Assembly: GCF_022760955.1 (NCBI RefSeq)
Contig: NZ_JAKTNU010000007.1
Span: 38,364-102,363 of the forward strand
Source of the DNA: Thermus neutrinimicus
GTDB taxonomy: Bacteria; Deinococcota; Deinococci; Deinococcales; Thermaceae
Direction: 5' to 3'
Length of the DNA: 64,000 bases
In this document: in pieces, positions 1 to 8,498 of the stretch
How positions within the stretch are numbered: position 1 is the first letter of the stretch
Layout of the letters: every line of letters starts with the position of its first letter
Program-made: the position numbers and the translations under genes
The notes under the pieces: model-generated
Databases searched by the model: none
The model's input: the letters and a program-made list of their open reading frames with translations, nothing else
Told to the model about the DNA's origin: nothing

Positions 1-1
1 G

Positions 2-847
2 AACGCTTCCCCGGTGGCCAGCAGCCAGTTCATGGTCTTCAACTGGAACAAGGCCTCGGATCCCTTCAAGCAGAGCCTCTTCCGCTCCGACAAGTTCCGC
101 CGGGCCATGAGCCACATCGTTAACCGCCAGGCGGTGATCGACATCGTCTATGGCGGCCTGGGCACCCCCATGTACACCAGCGTCTACCCCGTGCTCACCC
201 AGTGGCTGAACCCCAAGGTGCCCAAGTACGAGTACAACCCGCAACAGGCGGCCAAACTTCTAGCGGAGCTGGGCTTCACCAAGAAGGACAGGGAAGGCTA
301 CCTGGTGGACTCCAAGGGCCGGAGGCTGGAGTTCAACCTCTCCACCAACGCGGGCAACGCCCAGCGGGAGCAGATCGCCAAGCTCATCGTGGACGAGGCC
401 AAGAAGGTGGGGGTGAAGGTGAACTTCACCGCCATCGACTTCAACACCCTGGTGGGCCAGCTCCTTTCCTCTGGCCCTGACCGGCCCTTTGACGCCATCA
501 TCATTGGCCTCTCCGGAGGCGGTCTGGACTGGCCCTTTGGTTCCAACGTGGTGCCCTGCAAGGGCAACCTGCACATGTGGAACAAGTCGGGCCAGTGCCT
601 GGACCCCAGGGAAACCCAGCTGGATGCCCTGTACTCGCGTGGTCGCACCGAGCTTGACTTCAAGAAGCGGGTGGAGATCGGCTACCGCATGCAGGAGATC
701 GAAGCCCAGCTTCTTCCCGTCATCTACATCGCCGGGCCCAACTACCACCCTGCCTGGAACAACCGCCTGGGTGGGGAGCACCCCGACGCCATCATCAGCA
801 GCATCTGGGGCCAGCGGGAACTGGAGCTGACCTTCATCAAGAAATGA
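2..847 (+). CDS. Peptide-type ABC transporter substrate-binding protein, 3' part
   Basis: The reading frame is open from the left edge, so the N-terminus, including any signal peptide, lies outside the window; about 281 residues remain. The visible part matches the C-terminal lobe of family 5 (DppA/OppA-type) extracellular solute-binding proteins: a segment beginning FRRAMSHIVNRQAVID, typical of the family's second lobe, then a PILY-like stretch near the end (LLPVIYIAG). It would capture a peptide or similar solute outside the membrane and hand it to the two permeases that follow. Two cysteines (PCKGN and SGQCL) lie about 15 residues apart and could form a disulfide. The substrate cannot be told from the sequence; family identity is firm. 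Confidence 0.9.
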   Translation, partial: NASPVASSQFMVFNWNKASDPFKQSLFRSDKFRRAMSHIVNRQAVIDIVYGGLGTPMYTSVYPVLTQWLNPKVPKYEYNPQQAAKLLAELGFTKKDREGYLVDSKGRRLEFNLSTNAGNAQREQIAKLIVDEAKKVGVKVNFTAIDFNTLVGQLLSSGPDRPFDAIIIGLSGGGLDWPFGSNVVPCKGNLHMWNKSGQCLDPRETQLDALYSRGRTELDFKKRVEIGYRMQEIEAQLLPVIYIAGPNYHPAWNNRLGGEHPDAIISSIWGQRELELTFIKK

Positions 848-863
848 GCTAGCCGTAGGGTAG

Positions 864-887
864 CCCCGGGGTCTATGGGCCCCGGGG
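864..887 (+). promoter_or_regulatory. Stem-loop between binding-protein and permease genes
   Basis: CCCCGGGG at 864-871 pairs with CCCCGGGG at 880-887 across an 8-base loop. There is no following run of T, so it is probably not a full terminator. Hairpins at this point of ABC operons often protect the upstream mRNA or let only part of transcription continue, which would give more binding protein than permease. That role is inferred. Confidence 0.5.
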
Positions 888-902
888 ATCCTTTGGGAAG
901 CC

Positions 903-1886
903 ATGACCGCATACATCCTTCGCCGCATCCTTTACCTGATCCCCACCTTCTTCGGGGCTACCTTCCTGGCCTTCCTCATCATCCAGCTGGCCCCTGGGGA
1001 CTACCTGACCCAGCTGGAGCTGGACCCCAAGGTAACCCCGGAGACCATCGCCCGCCTTAGGGCCCAGTTCGGCCTGGACCGGCCCATTCATGAGCAGTAC
1101 CTCCTTTGGATGCACCACCTTTTGCACCTCAATCTGGGCTATTCCTTTGCCTACCAGGCCCCGGTGCTGGACGTCATCTGGCCCCGGGTGGTCAACTCCA
1201 TGGTCATCGTGGTGCCGTCCACCCTGCTCCTTTTCCTAGTGGCCATTCCCGTGGGAGTTTACGGCGCTTTGCGCCAGTACTCCTTACGGGATCGGGTGAT
1301 TTCCTTTTTGGCCTACATCGGCTTAGCCATCCCTAACTTTTTTCTGGCCCTTATCTTCATGTACCTGATCCTTCAGGTTTACTTCCGCACGGGGGTGATG
1401 GTTTTCCCGGTGTCGGGTATGACCGGCAGCGGTTTTGAGCAGTTTGACCCCTGGAAAAAGATCCTGGACATCGCCTGGCATGCGGTGATCCCCATCATTG
1501 TGGTGACCACCAGTGACATCGCGGGTTTTTCCCGGGTAATGCGAGGGCAGATGCTGGAGGTTCTCTCCCAGGATTACATCCGCACCGCCCGGGCCAAGGG
1601 TTTGGCGGAGCGGGTAGTGGTCTACAAGCATGCCCTTAGGAACGCCGTCATTCCCTTCGTGGCCAACATAGGCGGCATTTTGCCCGGGCTGATCTCGGGG
1701 GCGGGGTTGGTGGAAGTGGTTATGGCTTGGCCTGGGATCACTCCGCTGCTTCTGGATTCCTTACAGCAACAAGACCTTTACATGGTAGCCGGCTTCCTCA
1801 CCATAGGTTTAGTCCTCCTGATGGTGGGTAACCTGCTTTCCGACCTCCTCTTGACTTGGGTGGACCCCAGGATTCGCTACGAGTAG
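903..1886 (+). CDS. ABC transporter permease, DppB/OppB type
   Basis: An integral membrane subunit of 327 residues, the usual family length. The N-terminus (MTAYILRRILYLIPTFFGA) is the typical first helix of DppB/OppB proteins, and about six hydrophobic segments follow. The EAA loop that contacts the ATPase is visible around residues 215-240 (DYIRTARAKGLAERVV). With the next gene it should form the transmembrane channel for the solute bound by the upstream protein. The start ATG follows the binding-protein gene by 55 bases, across a stem-loop. Members of this family import peptides, nickel or sugars, and nothing here decides between them. Confidence 0.93.
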   Translation: MTAYILRRILYLIPTFFGATFLAFLIIQLAPGDYLTQLELDPKVTPETIARLRAQFGLDRPIHEQYLLWMHHLLHLNLGYSFAYQAPVLDVIWPRVVNSMVIVVPSTLLLFLVAIPVGVYGALRQYSLRDRVISFLAYIGLAIPNFFLALIFMYLILQVYFRTGVMVFPVSGMTGSGFEQFDPWKKILDIAWHAVIPIIVVTTSDIAGFSRVMRGQMLEVLSQDYIRTARAKGLAERVVVYKHALRNAVIPFVANIGGILPGLISGAGLVEVVMAWPGITPLLLDSLQQQDLYMVAGFLTIGLVLLMVGNLLSDLLLTWVDPRIRYE

Positions 1887-1894
1887 GGGACTTT

Positions 1895-3250
1895 ATGCGG
1901 GCATCTGCTGTCAAAACCCACCAGTCGCAAAGCCTCACCCAGGTGGCCCTGCGCCAGTTCCGCAAGCACCCCCTGGCGGTTTGGGGCCTCAGGATCCTTC
2001 TGGTGCTTTACACCTTTGCCCTTTTTGCTGGTTTCTTCACCCCCTACGATCCCAACTATTACGAGCTCTACCCACCAAAGGGCCACCACCCACCCACTCG
2101 GATCCATTTTGTGGATCCGGAAACGGGGCGGCTTAGCCGACCCTTTGTCTATGCCACCAAGCGGAGCATTGATCCCGTTTCCTTGCAGCCGCGCTACGAG
2201 GAGGATCCCTCCCAGGGTAAGTTCTACCTGCGATTCTTCGTTCGCACCCCTGAGCAACCCTACACCATTCTCAGGGTATTCCGCTCCGATTTGCGCCTTT
2301 TCGGGGTGGATCCCCCGGGCCGCATCTTCCTGATGGGTACGGATAACTTTGGCCGCGACCTCTACAGCCGCCTGGTGTATGGGGGGCAGGTTTCCCTTAC
2401 CATTGGGATCCTTTCAGCCCTGGTTTCCTTCGTCCTGGGGCTGGTGCTGGGGGGGATCGCCGGGTATTTCTCTGGCCGGCCCTTTGCCCTCTCCTTGCCC
2501 CTTCGGGAATGGCGGGGGTGGGGCTTCTTTTGGGGGCCTTTCTCCTGGGCCATCTGGGGCGGGCTGGCCTTTGGCGCCTTGTATCTGGCTTGGACTTACT
2601 ACACCCTTACCGGCCTTGGGGTTCTCCAGGTTCTGGCAGCGCTTGCCGCCTTATGGTTTGCCTTTTTCCTTGCCCGGACCCTGCCTTTCCGCCCCCTTTT
2701 CCTAGACCCGGACAACCTCATCATGCGCCTGGTGGAAATCATCGCCGCCATTCCCACCCTTTTCCTCCTTATTTCCTTACGGGCGGTGTTTCCCACTAAC
2801 GTTGACCCCCTTTTCACCTTTTACCTGGTGGTGGGGCTTTTGGGGTTCATCGGCTGGGGGGGATTGGCCCGGGTGGTGCGAGGGATCGTCCTCTCCGTGC
2901 GGGAGATGGACTACGTGCAGGCGGCCAGGGCCTTGGGGGCCTCGGATGCCCGGATTATCGCTCGGCACGTGCTACCCGCCACCGCCAGCTACATCATTGT
3001 GAGCCTCTCGTTGACCATCCCCGGCTTCATCCTGGGGGAAAGCGGGCTTTCCTTCTTGGGGCTTGGGGTCACGGAGCCCTACACCAGCTGGGGGCTTCTC
3101 CTGCAAGCGGCCCAGCAGGGCGGTTTTGCTAGCTTTGTGGACCGTCCCTGGGTGCTTTGGCCGGGGTTTTTCATCTTCGTATCCATCATGGCCTGGAACT
3201 TTGTGGGGGATGGCTTGCGGGATGCCTTTGACCCCAGGCGGAGGCGGTAG
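1895..3250 (+). CDS. ABC transporter permease, DppC/OppC type, with extra insertion
   Basis: Second permease of the importer. I start at ATG 1895, 9 bases after the previous stop; an upstream GTG would overlap that gene. The 451 residues exceed the usual 280-310. Two parts account for the excess: a periplasmic loop of about 100 residues after the first helix (roughly residues 40-145), and about 80 residues between GIAGYFSG and DNLIMRLVEI (roughly 200-275) that contain two additional hydrophobic segments. The EAA loop (DYVQAARALGASDARII) and the C-terminal GDGLRDAFDPR motif are normal. The core fold and role are secure; what the insertions do is unknown. Confidence 0.92.
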   Translation: MRASAVKTHQSQSLTQVALRQFRKHPLAVWGLRILLVLYTFALFAGFFTPYDPNYYELYPPKGHHPPTRIHFVDPETGRLSRPFVYATKRSIDPVSLQPRYEEDPSQGKFYLRFFVRTPEQPYTILRVFRSDLRLFGVDPPGRIFLMGTDNFGRDLYSRLVYGGQVSLTIGILSALVSFVLGLVLGGIAGYFSGRPFALSLPLREWRGWGFFWGPFSWAIWGGLAFGALYLAWTYYTLTGLGVLQVLAALAALWFAFFLARTLPFRPLFLDPDNLIMRLVEIIAAIPTLFLLISLRAVFPTNVDPLFTFYLVVGLLGFIGWGGLARVVRGIVLSVREMDYVQAARALGASDARIIARHVLPATASYIIVSLSLTIPGFILGESGLSFLGLGVTEPYTSWGLLLQAAQQGGFASFVDRPWVLWPGFFIFVSIMAWNFVGDGLRDAFDPRRRR

Positions 3251-3322
3251 CCCCTTCTCTTTTGACCGGGTATGGCGTATAACGGATGAGGTGTTTAGAG
3301 GGCAGGGCCCAAAGGAGTACGC

Positions 3323-4342
3323 ATGGACGAAAAGCGGCTACTGGAGGTGAGAGACCTTAAAGTCCACTTCTTCACCGATGACGGGGTGGTGAAGGCGGTG
3401 GACGGGGTTTCCTTCCATGTGGACAAAGGGGAAACCCTGGCGGTGGTGGGGGAGTCGGGCTCCGGGAAGAGCGTCACGGCCCTCTCCATCATGCGGCTCA
3501 TTCCCACGCCTCCGGGAAGGATCGTGGGGGGGGAGATCCTCTTCCGCGGCAAGGACGGGGAGCTTAGGGACCTCACTAAGCTCTCCGAGGTAGAGATGCG
3601 GAGGATCCGGGGCAACGACATCGCCATGATCTTCCAGGAACCCATGACCTCCTTAAACCCCGTGTACACGGTGGGGGACCAGATCGCCGAGGCCATCATG
3701 CTCCACCAGGGGAAAAGCCGTAAGGAGGCCATGGAGCTGGCGGCCCACATGCTGGACCTGGTGGGGATTCCCGAGCCCAAGAAGCGGCTTGCCAACTACC
3801 CCCACCAGATGTCCGGGGGGATGCGGCAACGGGTGATGATCGCCATGGCCCTTTCCTGCAATCCTTCCCTCCTCATCGCGGACGAGCCCACCACGGCCTT
3901 GGACGTGACCATCCAGGCCCAGATCCTGGAGCTTATGAAGAAGCTTCAGGAGGAGATCGGCATGAGCATCCTCTTCATCACCCACAACCTGGGGGTGGTG
4001 GCGGAGATGGCGGACCGGGTGGTGGTGATGTACGCGGGGCGGGCGGTGGAGGAGGCGGATGTGGTACCTCTTTTCAAGGAGCCCCTGCACCCCTACACCC
4101 GGGGGCTTTTGCGCTCCGTGCCCCGGCTGGACCTGGCGGCGGAGCGGAGGGAGCGCCTCGAGGCCATCCCCGGCAATGTGCCCAACCCCTTGTACCTGCC
4201 CCCGGGTTGCGCCTTCCACCCCCGGTGCAAGCACTACGTGGAAGGCCTCTGCGACCGGGAGGTGCCTCCCTTGGAGGGCACGGGTGACGGTCGCCAGGTG
4301 CGGTGCGTGCGCTGGCGGGAGATCCGGGAGGTGCGGGCATGA
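3323..4342 (+). CDS. ABC transporter ATP-binding protein, DppD/OppD type
   Basis: First of two ATPases of the importer, 339 residues. Walker A is GESGSGKS (near residue 47), the signature LSGG-type motif is MSGGMRQR, and Walker B with its glutamate is LLIADEPT. The C-terminal oligopeptide extension has the CxxHPRC-type cysteine cluster ([16 protein letters not shown]), which in this subfamily can hold an iron-sulfur cluster. The start ATG 3323 has an AAAGGAG ribosome-binding site about 7 bases upstream. Its stop overlaps the start of the next ATPase (ATGA), so the two are probably translationally coupled. Confidence 0.94.
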   Translation: MDEKRLLEVRDLKVHFFTDDGVVKAVDGVSFHVDKGETLAVVGESGSGKSVTALSIMRLIPTPPGRIVGGEILFRGKDGELRDLTKLSEVEMRRIRGNDIAMIFQEPMTSLNPVYTVGDQIAEAIMLHQGKSRKEAMELAAHMLDLVGIPEPKKRLANYPHQMSGGMRQRVMIAMALSCNPSLLIADEPTTALDVTIQAQILELMKKLQEEIGMSILFITHNLGVVAEMADRVVVMYAGRAVEEADVVPLFKEPLHPYTRGLLRSVPRLDLAAERRERLEAIPGNVPNPLYLPPGCAFHPRCKHYVEGLCDREVPPLEGTGDGRQVRCVRWREIREVRA

Positions 4343-5322
4343 ACGGCAACCACGTCCTCCTGGAAATCCGGGACCTGAAGAAGCACTTTCCCATCCGCGG
4401 CGGGATCCTCTCTCGGGTGGTGGGAAGCGTCAAGGCGGTGGATGGGGTTTCCTTCGCCATCCGCAAGGGTGAGGTCCTGGGCCTGGTGGGGGAGTCGGGA
4501 AGCGGCAAGACCACGGTGGGCCGGACCCTGCTCCGCCTCATCGAGCCCACGGGGGGGCGCATCCTCTTCGATGGGCAGGACATCACGGACCTGCCCAAGG
4601 ACAAGCTCCGCCCTTACCGCCGCCGCATGCAGATCATCTTCCAGGACCCCTTTAGCTCCTTGAACCCCCGCATGACCGTGGGGGACATCATCGCCGAGCC
4701 CCTCATCATCCACGGGATCGGCAAGACGCCCCAGGAGCGCACGGAGAGGGTGGCGGAGCTCCTTAAGCTGGTGGGGCTTTCCCCAGACCACATGCGCCGC
4801 TACCCCCATGAGTTCTCGGGTGGCCAGAGGCAGAGGATCGGCATCGCCCGCGCCCTGGCGGTGGCCCCGGACTTCATCGTGGCCGATGAGCCGGTTTCCG
4901 CTTTGGATGTCTCCATTCAGGCCCAGGTGGTGAACCTCCTCCAGGACCTTAAGGAGGAGTTGGGCCTAACCCTTCTCTTCATCGCCCATGACCTGGCGGT
5001 GGTGGAGTACATCTCCGACCGGGTGGCGGTGATGTACCTGGGGAAGGTGATGGAGATCGCTTCCTCCCGGGAGCTCTACCGCAATCCCAAGCACCCCTAC
5101 ACCGAGGCTCTGCTCTCGGCGGTGCCCATCCCCGACCCCACGGTGAAGCGGGAGAGGATCGTCCTCCAGGGGGATATCCCCTCGCCCATCAATCCGCCTT
5201 CCGGATGCGTGTTCCGCACCCGTTGCCGCTACGCCCTCCCCGAGTGCGCGGAGGTGGTGCCGGAGCTTAAGGAGGTGGCCCCCGGCCACTACAAGGCCTG
5301 CATCCGGGACGACATCCTGTAG
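4339..5322 (+). CDS. ABC transporter ATP-binding protein, DppF/OppF type
   Basis: Second ATPase, 327 residues from ATG 4339, which overlaps the preceding stop codon. It has Walker A (GESGSGKT), the signature motif FSGGQRQR, Walker B (FIVADEP) and the C-terminal cysteine region ([15 protein letters not shown]) of the oligopeptide class. It would pair with the preceding ATPase to drive transport. It is the last gene of the operon, because a strong hairpin followed by T residues begins 15 bases after its stop. Confidence 0.94.
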   Translation: MNGNHVLLEIRDLKKHFPIRGGILSRVVGSVKAVDGVSFAIRKGEVLGLVGESGSGKTTVGRTLLRLIEPTGGRILFDGQDITDLPKDKLRPYRRRMQIIFQDPFSSLNPRMTVGDIIAEPLIIHGIGKTPQERTERVAELLKLVGLSPDHMRRYPHEFSGGQRQRIGIARALAVAPDFIVADEPVSALDVSIQAQVVNLLQDLKEELGLTLLFIAHDLAVVEYISDRVAVMYLGKVMEIASSRELYRNPKHPYTEALLSAVPIPDPTVKRERIVLQGDIPSPINPPSGCVFRTRCRYALPECAEVVPELKEVAPGHYKACIRDDIL

Positions 5323-5336
5323 GTTTTGGGCGCAGG

Positions 5337-5369
5337 CCCCGGCGGATCCCGCCGGGGTATACTTTTTTC
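5337..5369 (+). terminator. Rho-independent terminator of the ABC operon
   Basis: CCCCGGCGG (5337-5345) and CCGCCGGGG (5349-5357) form a perfect 9-bp stem with a 3-base loop, followed by TATACTTTTTT. The T tract runs straight into the acuB promoter and start codon. Confidence 0.85.
5358..5363 (+). promoter_or_regulatory. Leaderless -10 element of acuB
   Basis: TATACT lies six bases before ATG 5370, so the transcript should start at or next to the A of the start codon. No convincing -35 element is present: the expected region is occupied by the terminator hairpin. Confidence 0.65.
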
Positions 5370-5996
5370 ATGTTGATCCAGGATGTGATGCGCTTCCCGG
5401 TGGTGACGGTGGAGCCCGGGGTGACCCTCGAGGAGGCCTACCGCCTCCTTTTGGAGAGGGGCATCCGCCACCTGCCGGTGATGGAGGAGGGAAGGCTGGT
5501 GGGGATCATCACCGACCGGGATATCCGCCTGGCCACCAGCCACCTAAATCCCAGGGGGCCCTGCCCCGGGTGCACCCGTGTGGCGGAGGTGATGACCCAG
5601 GAGGTGGTCACCGCTCATCCCCTGGACCCCGTGGAGGAGGCGGCCCGGGTGATGCGGGAAAGGAAGATCGGTTCCCTGCCCGTGCTGGAGGATGGGGCTT
5701 TGGTGGGGATCGTCACGGGGATTGACCTTTTGGACGCACTCCTTAAGCTCACCGGGGTTACGGAGCCCTCGGGCCGCCTCGAGGTCCGCCTCCCCGACCG
5801 GGTGGGGGAGCTTGCCCGGCTCACGGGGTTTCTGGCGGGGCGGGGGATCAACATCCACTCCCTGCTTTCCTACCCCGAGGACAAGGAGGTGGTGCGGGCG
5901 GTGGTGCGGGTGAATACCCTGGAGACCCACCTTCTTGCGGAGGGGCTACGCCAAGAGGGGTTTGAGGTGCTCTGGCCCCCCAAGAAACCATGGTGA
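5370..5996 (+). CDS. acuB: AcuB-like protein with two CBS domains and an ACT domain
   Basis: A 208-residue protein with a CBS pair at roughly residues 1-55 and 70-125 (DVMRFPVVTV and EVMTQEVVTA starts, GIITDRD and GIVTGID ends) and an ACT domain at about 135-205 (RLPDRVGELARLTGF). This is the AcuB layout. CBS pairs bind adenine nucleotides and ACT domains bind small ligands such as amino acids, so it probably senses energy or metabolite state. In Bacillus, acuB is next to acuC, as here. Start ATG 5370 is fixed by a TATACT element six bases upstream. The gene overlaps acuC by 7 bases. Confidence 0.85.
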   Translation: MLIQDVMRFPVVTVEPGVTLEEAYRLLLERGIRHLPVMEEGRLVGIITDRDIRLATSHLNPRGPCPGCTRVAEVMTQEVVTAHPLDPVEEAARVMRERKIGSLPVLEDGALVGIVTGIDLLDALLKLTGVTEPSGRLEVRLPDRVGELARLTGFLAGRGINIHSLLSYPEDKEVVRAVVRVNTLETHLLAEGLRQEGFEVLWPPKKPW

Positions 5997-7117
5997 TCTA
6001 TCGGGACGAGTACCGCCTGTACAACTTTGGACCGGGCCACCCCTTCAGCCCCGTGCGCCTGGAGATGCTCACCTCCCTTCTCCAAGCCTTGGGGGTGTGG
6101 AAGGAACCCTTGGCCCCCAGGGAGGCCACCCGGGAGGAGGTGCTTTCCGTGCATTCCGAGCGCTTGGTGAGGCGGGTGGAGGCGGCAAGCCGGGGGGAGA
6201 GGGTGCCCGATTTGGAGCACTATGGCCTGGGCACCGGGGATACCCCGGTCTTTCCCGGCATGGACCGGGCGGCGAGGATCCTGGTGGGGGGTACCCTGGA
6301 GGGAGCCCGGCGGATCCTGGCTGGGGAGAAGCGGGTGCTCCAGCTGGGCGGGGGCCTACATCACGCCCAGTACGACCGCTCCAGCGGCTTTTGCGTGTAC
6401 AACGACCTTTCCGTGGCCATCCGCCACCTGACCCGCGCCGGGCTTCGCGTGGCCTACTTGGATATAGACGTCCACCACGGGGATGGGGTGCAGTGGATCC
6501 ACTACGAGGAAGAGGAGGTCCTGACCCTGAGCCTTCACGAGTCGGGGCGTTACCTTTTCCCGGGAACGGGGCACGTGCACGAGATCGGGCGGGGAGAGGG
6601 GGTGGGGAGGAAGCTCAACCTGCCCCTGGAGCCCTTCACCGAGGACGAAAGCTACCTGGAGGCCTTTGAGGCCCTGGTGCCCTGGGCCCTTGGGGCCTTC
6701 CGCCCGGATGTGCTGGTGGTGCAGGCGGGGGCCGATGCCCATTTCTTGGATCCCCTGGCCGACCTTCTCCTGACCACTCGGGCTTATGCCCGCATCTTCC
6801 CCCTCATCCTGGACTACGCCGAGGCCTATGCGGGAGGGAGGGTGCTCTTCACCCTGGGGGGTGGGTATAGCCTGGACGCCACCGTGCGGGTTTGGGCCCT
6901 CCTCTACCACGTCTTCCATGGCCTTCCCCTTCCCGAGCGCCTGCCGGAGGGGTGGTTGCGGGAATGGGAGGGGAGGCTTGGCCAACCCCTAACCCCTACC
7001 CTCCACGATCCCCATGCGCCTTACCCGGAGATTCCCCGAAGGCAGGAGATAGAGAAGCGGAACCGCCTCACCCTGGAAAGGCTCATGGAGCTTTTGCGCT
7101 CCCACCTGGTACACTAG
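5990..7117 (+). CDS. acuC: AcuC-type histone-deacetylase-family amidohydrolase
   Basis: A 375-residue class I/II HDAC-like zinc deacetylase. Visible active-site pieces are the His-His pair (GGLHHAQYD), zinc ligands in LDIDVHHGDG (Asp and His) and the third ligand in QAGADAH, plus the glycine-rich loop LGGGYSLD near the C-terminus. In Bacillus subtilis, AcuC removes the acetyl group from acetyl-CoA synthetase and so reactivates it. Partnership with AcuB and the overlapping reading frames suggest co-regulation here too. No acetyl-CoA synthetase gene lies beside it, so the substrate is inferred from the family. Confidence 0.88.
   Translation: MVIYRDEYRLYNFGPGHPFSPVRLEMLTSLLQALGVWKEPLAPREATREEVLSVHSERLVRRVEAASRGERVPDLEHYGLGTGDTPVFPGMDRAARILVGGTLEGARRILAGEKRVLQLGGGLHHAQYDRSSGFCVYNDLSVAIRHLTRAGLRVAYLDIDVHHGDGVQWIHYEEEEVLTLSLHESGRYLFPGTGHVHEIGRGEGVGRKLNLPLEPFTEDESYLEAFEALVPWALGAFRPDVLVVQAGADAHFLDPLADLLLTTRAYARIFPLILDYAEAYAGGRVLFTLGGGYSLDATVRVWALLYHVFHGLPLPERLPEGWLREWEGRLGQPLTPTLHDPHAPYPEIPRRQEIEKRNRLTLERLMELLRSHLVH
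7110..7115 (+). promoter_or_regulatory. Leaderless -10 element of ttuB
   Basis: TACACT at 7110-7115 lies six bases before ATG 7122 and overlaps the 3' end of acuC. It suggests that ttuB-ttuA has its own transcript. Confidence 0.5.
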
Positions 7118-7121
7118 CGGG

Positions 7122-7343
7122 ATGAAGCTGGTGTTGCGCCTTCCCGAGCGCAAGGAGGTGGAGGTAAAGGGGGATAGGCCCCTGAGGGAGATCCTCCTGG
7201 AGCTGGGCTTGAATCCGGAGACGGTGGTGGTGATCCGGGGAGAGGAGCTCCTTACCCTGGACGAGAGGGTGGGGGAAGGGGAGACCCTCGAGGTCCTCTC
7301 CGCCATCTCCGGGGGGTGGGGGGAAAGCGGTCATGGTGTGTAA
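7122..7343 (+). CDS. ttuB: TtuB-like ubiquitin-fold sulfur carrier with C-terminal extension
   Basis: The first 65 residues closely match the Thermus TtuB sulfur carrier: start KLVLRLPERKEVEVKG, then TLEVLSAISGG. TtuB carries sulfur as a C-terminal thiocarboxylate to TtuA for 2-thiolation of ribothymidine 54 in tRNA, and is also conjugated to proteins like ubiquitin. Here the Gly64-Gly65 pair is followed by eight more residues (WGESGHGV) before TAA. Known TtuB, as I recall it, ends at Gly-Gly, and activation needs a free terminal glycine. So this protein must be trimmed, or the stop after Gly65 has been lost by mutation or sequencing error (TGG stands where TGA would end it). It overlaps ttuA by 11 bases in the +1 frame. 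Confidence 0.85.
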   Translation: MKLVLRLPERKEVEVKGDRPLREILLELGLNPETVVVIRGEELLTLDERVGEGETLEVLSAISGGWGESGHGV

Positions 7344-8298
7344 GGTTTGCGGTGGGAAGGCCCAGGTGGAGCTTCGGGGCAGGGGCTTTTCCCTGTGCAA
7401 GGAGCATTACCTGGAGTGGTTTGTGAAGGAGACCCAGCGCGCCATCCGCCGCCATGGGATGCTCCGGCCGGGGGAGCGGGTCTTGGTGGCGGTTTCCGGG
7501 GGCAAGGACTCCCTGGCCCTTTGGGATGTGCTTTGGCGGCTGGGTTATGAGGCGGTGGGGCTCCACCTGCAGTTGGGGATCGGAGCCTACTCGGAAAGGA
7601 GCCTTGAGGTTACGCGAAGCTTTGCCCAGGACCGGGGCCTCGAGCTTTGGGTGGTGGACCTGCGCCAGGCCTATGGCTTTGGGGTGCCGGAGCTGGCCGA
7701 GCTTTCGGGGCGCGTGGCCTGTTCCGCCTGCGGCCTTTCCAAGCGGTACATCATCAACCAGGTGGCGGTGGAGGGGGGCTTTAGGGTGGTGGCCACCGGC
7801 CACAACCTGGACGACGAGGCGGCGGTCCTCTTCGGCAACCTCCTAAACCCCCAGGAGGACGCCTTGGTCCGCCAGGGGCCGGTCCTTCCCGAAAAGCCGG
7901 GTCTGGCCGCCCGGGTCAAGCCCTTCTTCCGGTTTAGCGAGCGGGAGGTCCTCTCCTACACCCTCCTGAGGGGGATCCGCTACCTGCACGAGGAGTGCCC
8001 CAACGCCAAGGGAGCCAAGAGCCTCCTTTACAAGGAGGCCCTGAACCTCGTGGAGCGGGAGATGCCCGGGGCTAAGCTGCGTTTCCTGGAAGGATTTTTG
8101 GAGAGGATCCAGCCCCGCCTGCAGGCGGCCGAGGAGGTGCAGTTGCAGGAGTGCGAGCGCTGCGGCTACCCCACCACGGGGACGGTCTGCTCCTTCTGCC
8201 GCATGTGGGATGCCGTGTACCGCCGGGCCAAGAAGCGCCGCCTTCTCCCGGAGGAAGCCGAGTTCCATCCCGTGGTGCCGGCGGTGCGCCAGGGATAA
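7333..8298 (+). CDS. ttuA: tRNA-5-methyluridine(54) 2-sulfurtransferase TtuA
   Basis: A 321-residue enzyme that makes 2-thioribothymidine at position 54 of tRNAs, a thermostabilising modification. It has an N-terminal zinc-ribbon half (CKVC, then CKEH), the PP-loop SGGKDS near residue 57, and a C-terminal zinc ribbon (CERC and CSFC). Cys130 and Cys133 (ACSACG) and Cys222 (EECPN) sit exactly at the positions that hold the [4Fe-4S] cluster in the T. thermophilus enzyme. Sulfur comes from TtuB, encoded just upstream and overlapping by 11 bases. The gene is followed by a strong two-way terminator. Confidence 0.95.
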   Translation: MVCKVCGGKAQVELRGRGFSLCKEHYLEWFVKETQRAIRRHGMLRPGERVLVAVSGGKDSLALWDVLWRLGYEAVGLHLQLGIGAYSERSLEVTRSFAQDRGLELWVVDLRQAYGFGVPELAELSGRVACSACGLSKRYIINQVAVEGGFRVVATGHNLDDEAAVLFGNLLNPQEDALVRQGPVLPEKPGLAARVKPFFRFSEREVLSYTLLRGIRYLHEECPNAKGAKSLLYKEALNLVEREMPGAKLRFLEGFLERIQPRLQAAEEVQLQECERCGYPTTGTVCSFCRMWDAVYRRAKKRRLLPEEAEFHPVVPAVRQG

Positions 8299-8303
8299 GA
8301 AAG

Positions 8304-8325
8304 CCCCCGGGGCGGGCCCCGGGGG
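8304..8325. terminator. Bidirectional terminator between ttuA and tRNA-Val
   Basis: CCCCCGGGG (8304-8312) pairs with CCCCGGGGG (8317-8325) over a 4-base loop. T-rich sequence follows on the plus strand (TTCTT), and on the minus strand the stem is followed by CTTTCTT, so it can serve both convergent units. Confidence 0.75.
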
Positions 8326-8329
8326 TTCT

Positions 8330-8406
8330 TGGTGGGCGCGAGTGGACTTGAACCACCGACCCCTACCGTGTCAAGGTAGTGCTCTGGCCACCTGAGCTAC
8401 GCGCCC
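8330..8406 (-). tRNA. tRNA-Val (GAC)
   Basis: Read on the minus strand it starts GGGCGCGTAGCTCAG and ends with encoded CCA (complement at 8330-8332). The acceptor stem GGGCGCG pairs with CGCGCCC. The anticodon loop TTGACAC lies between CTACC and GGTAG, giving anticodon GAC. The T-loop GGTTCAAGTCC is normal. It is the second gene of a two-tRNA unit, 5 bases after tRNA-Cys. Confidence 0.96.
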
Positions 8407-8411
8407 GTGTC

Positions 8412-8486
<75 letters not shown>

Positions 8487-8498
8487 AAGCCGTAAGTA

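Noticed and set aside
7302..7345. Possible programmed frameshift joining TtuB to TtuA at the G-rich run
   Set aside because: A +1 shift would make a fusion that hides the TtuB tail and the TtuA zinc ribbon. Both genes have usable starts and normal domain limits, so simple overlap is the better reading.
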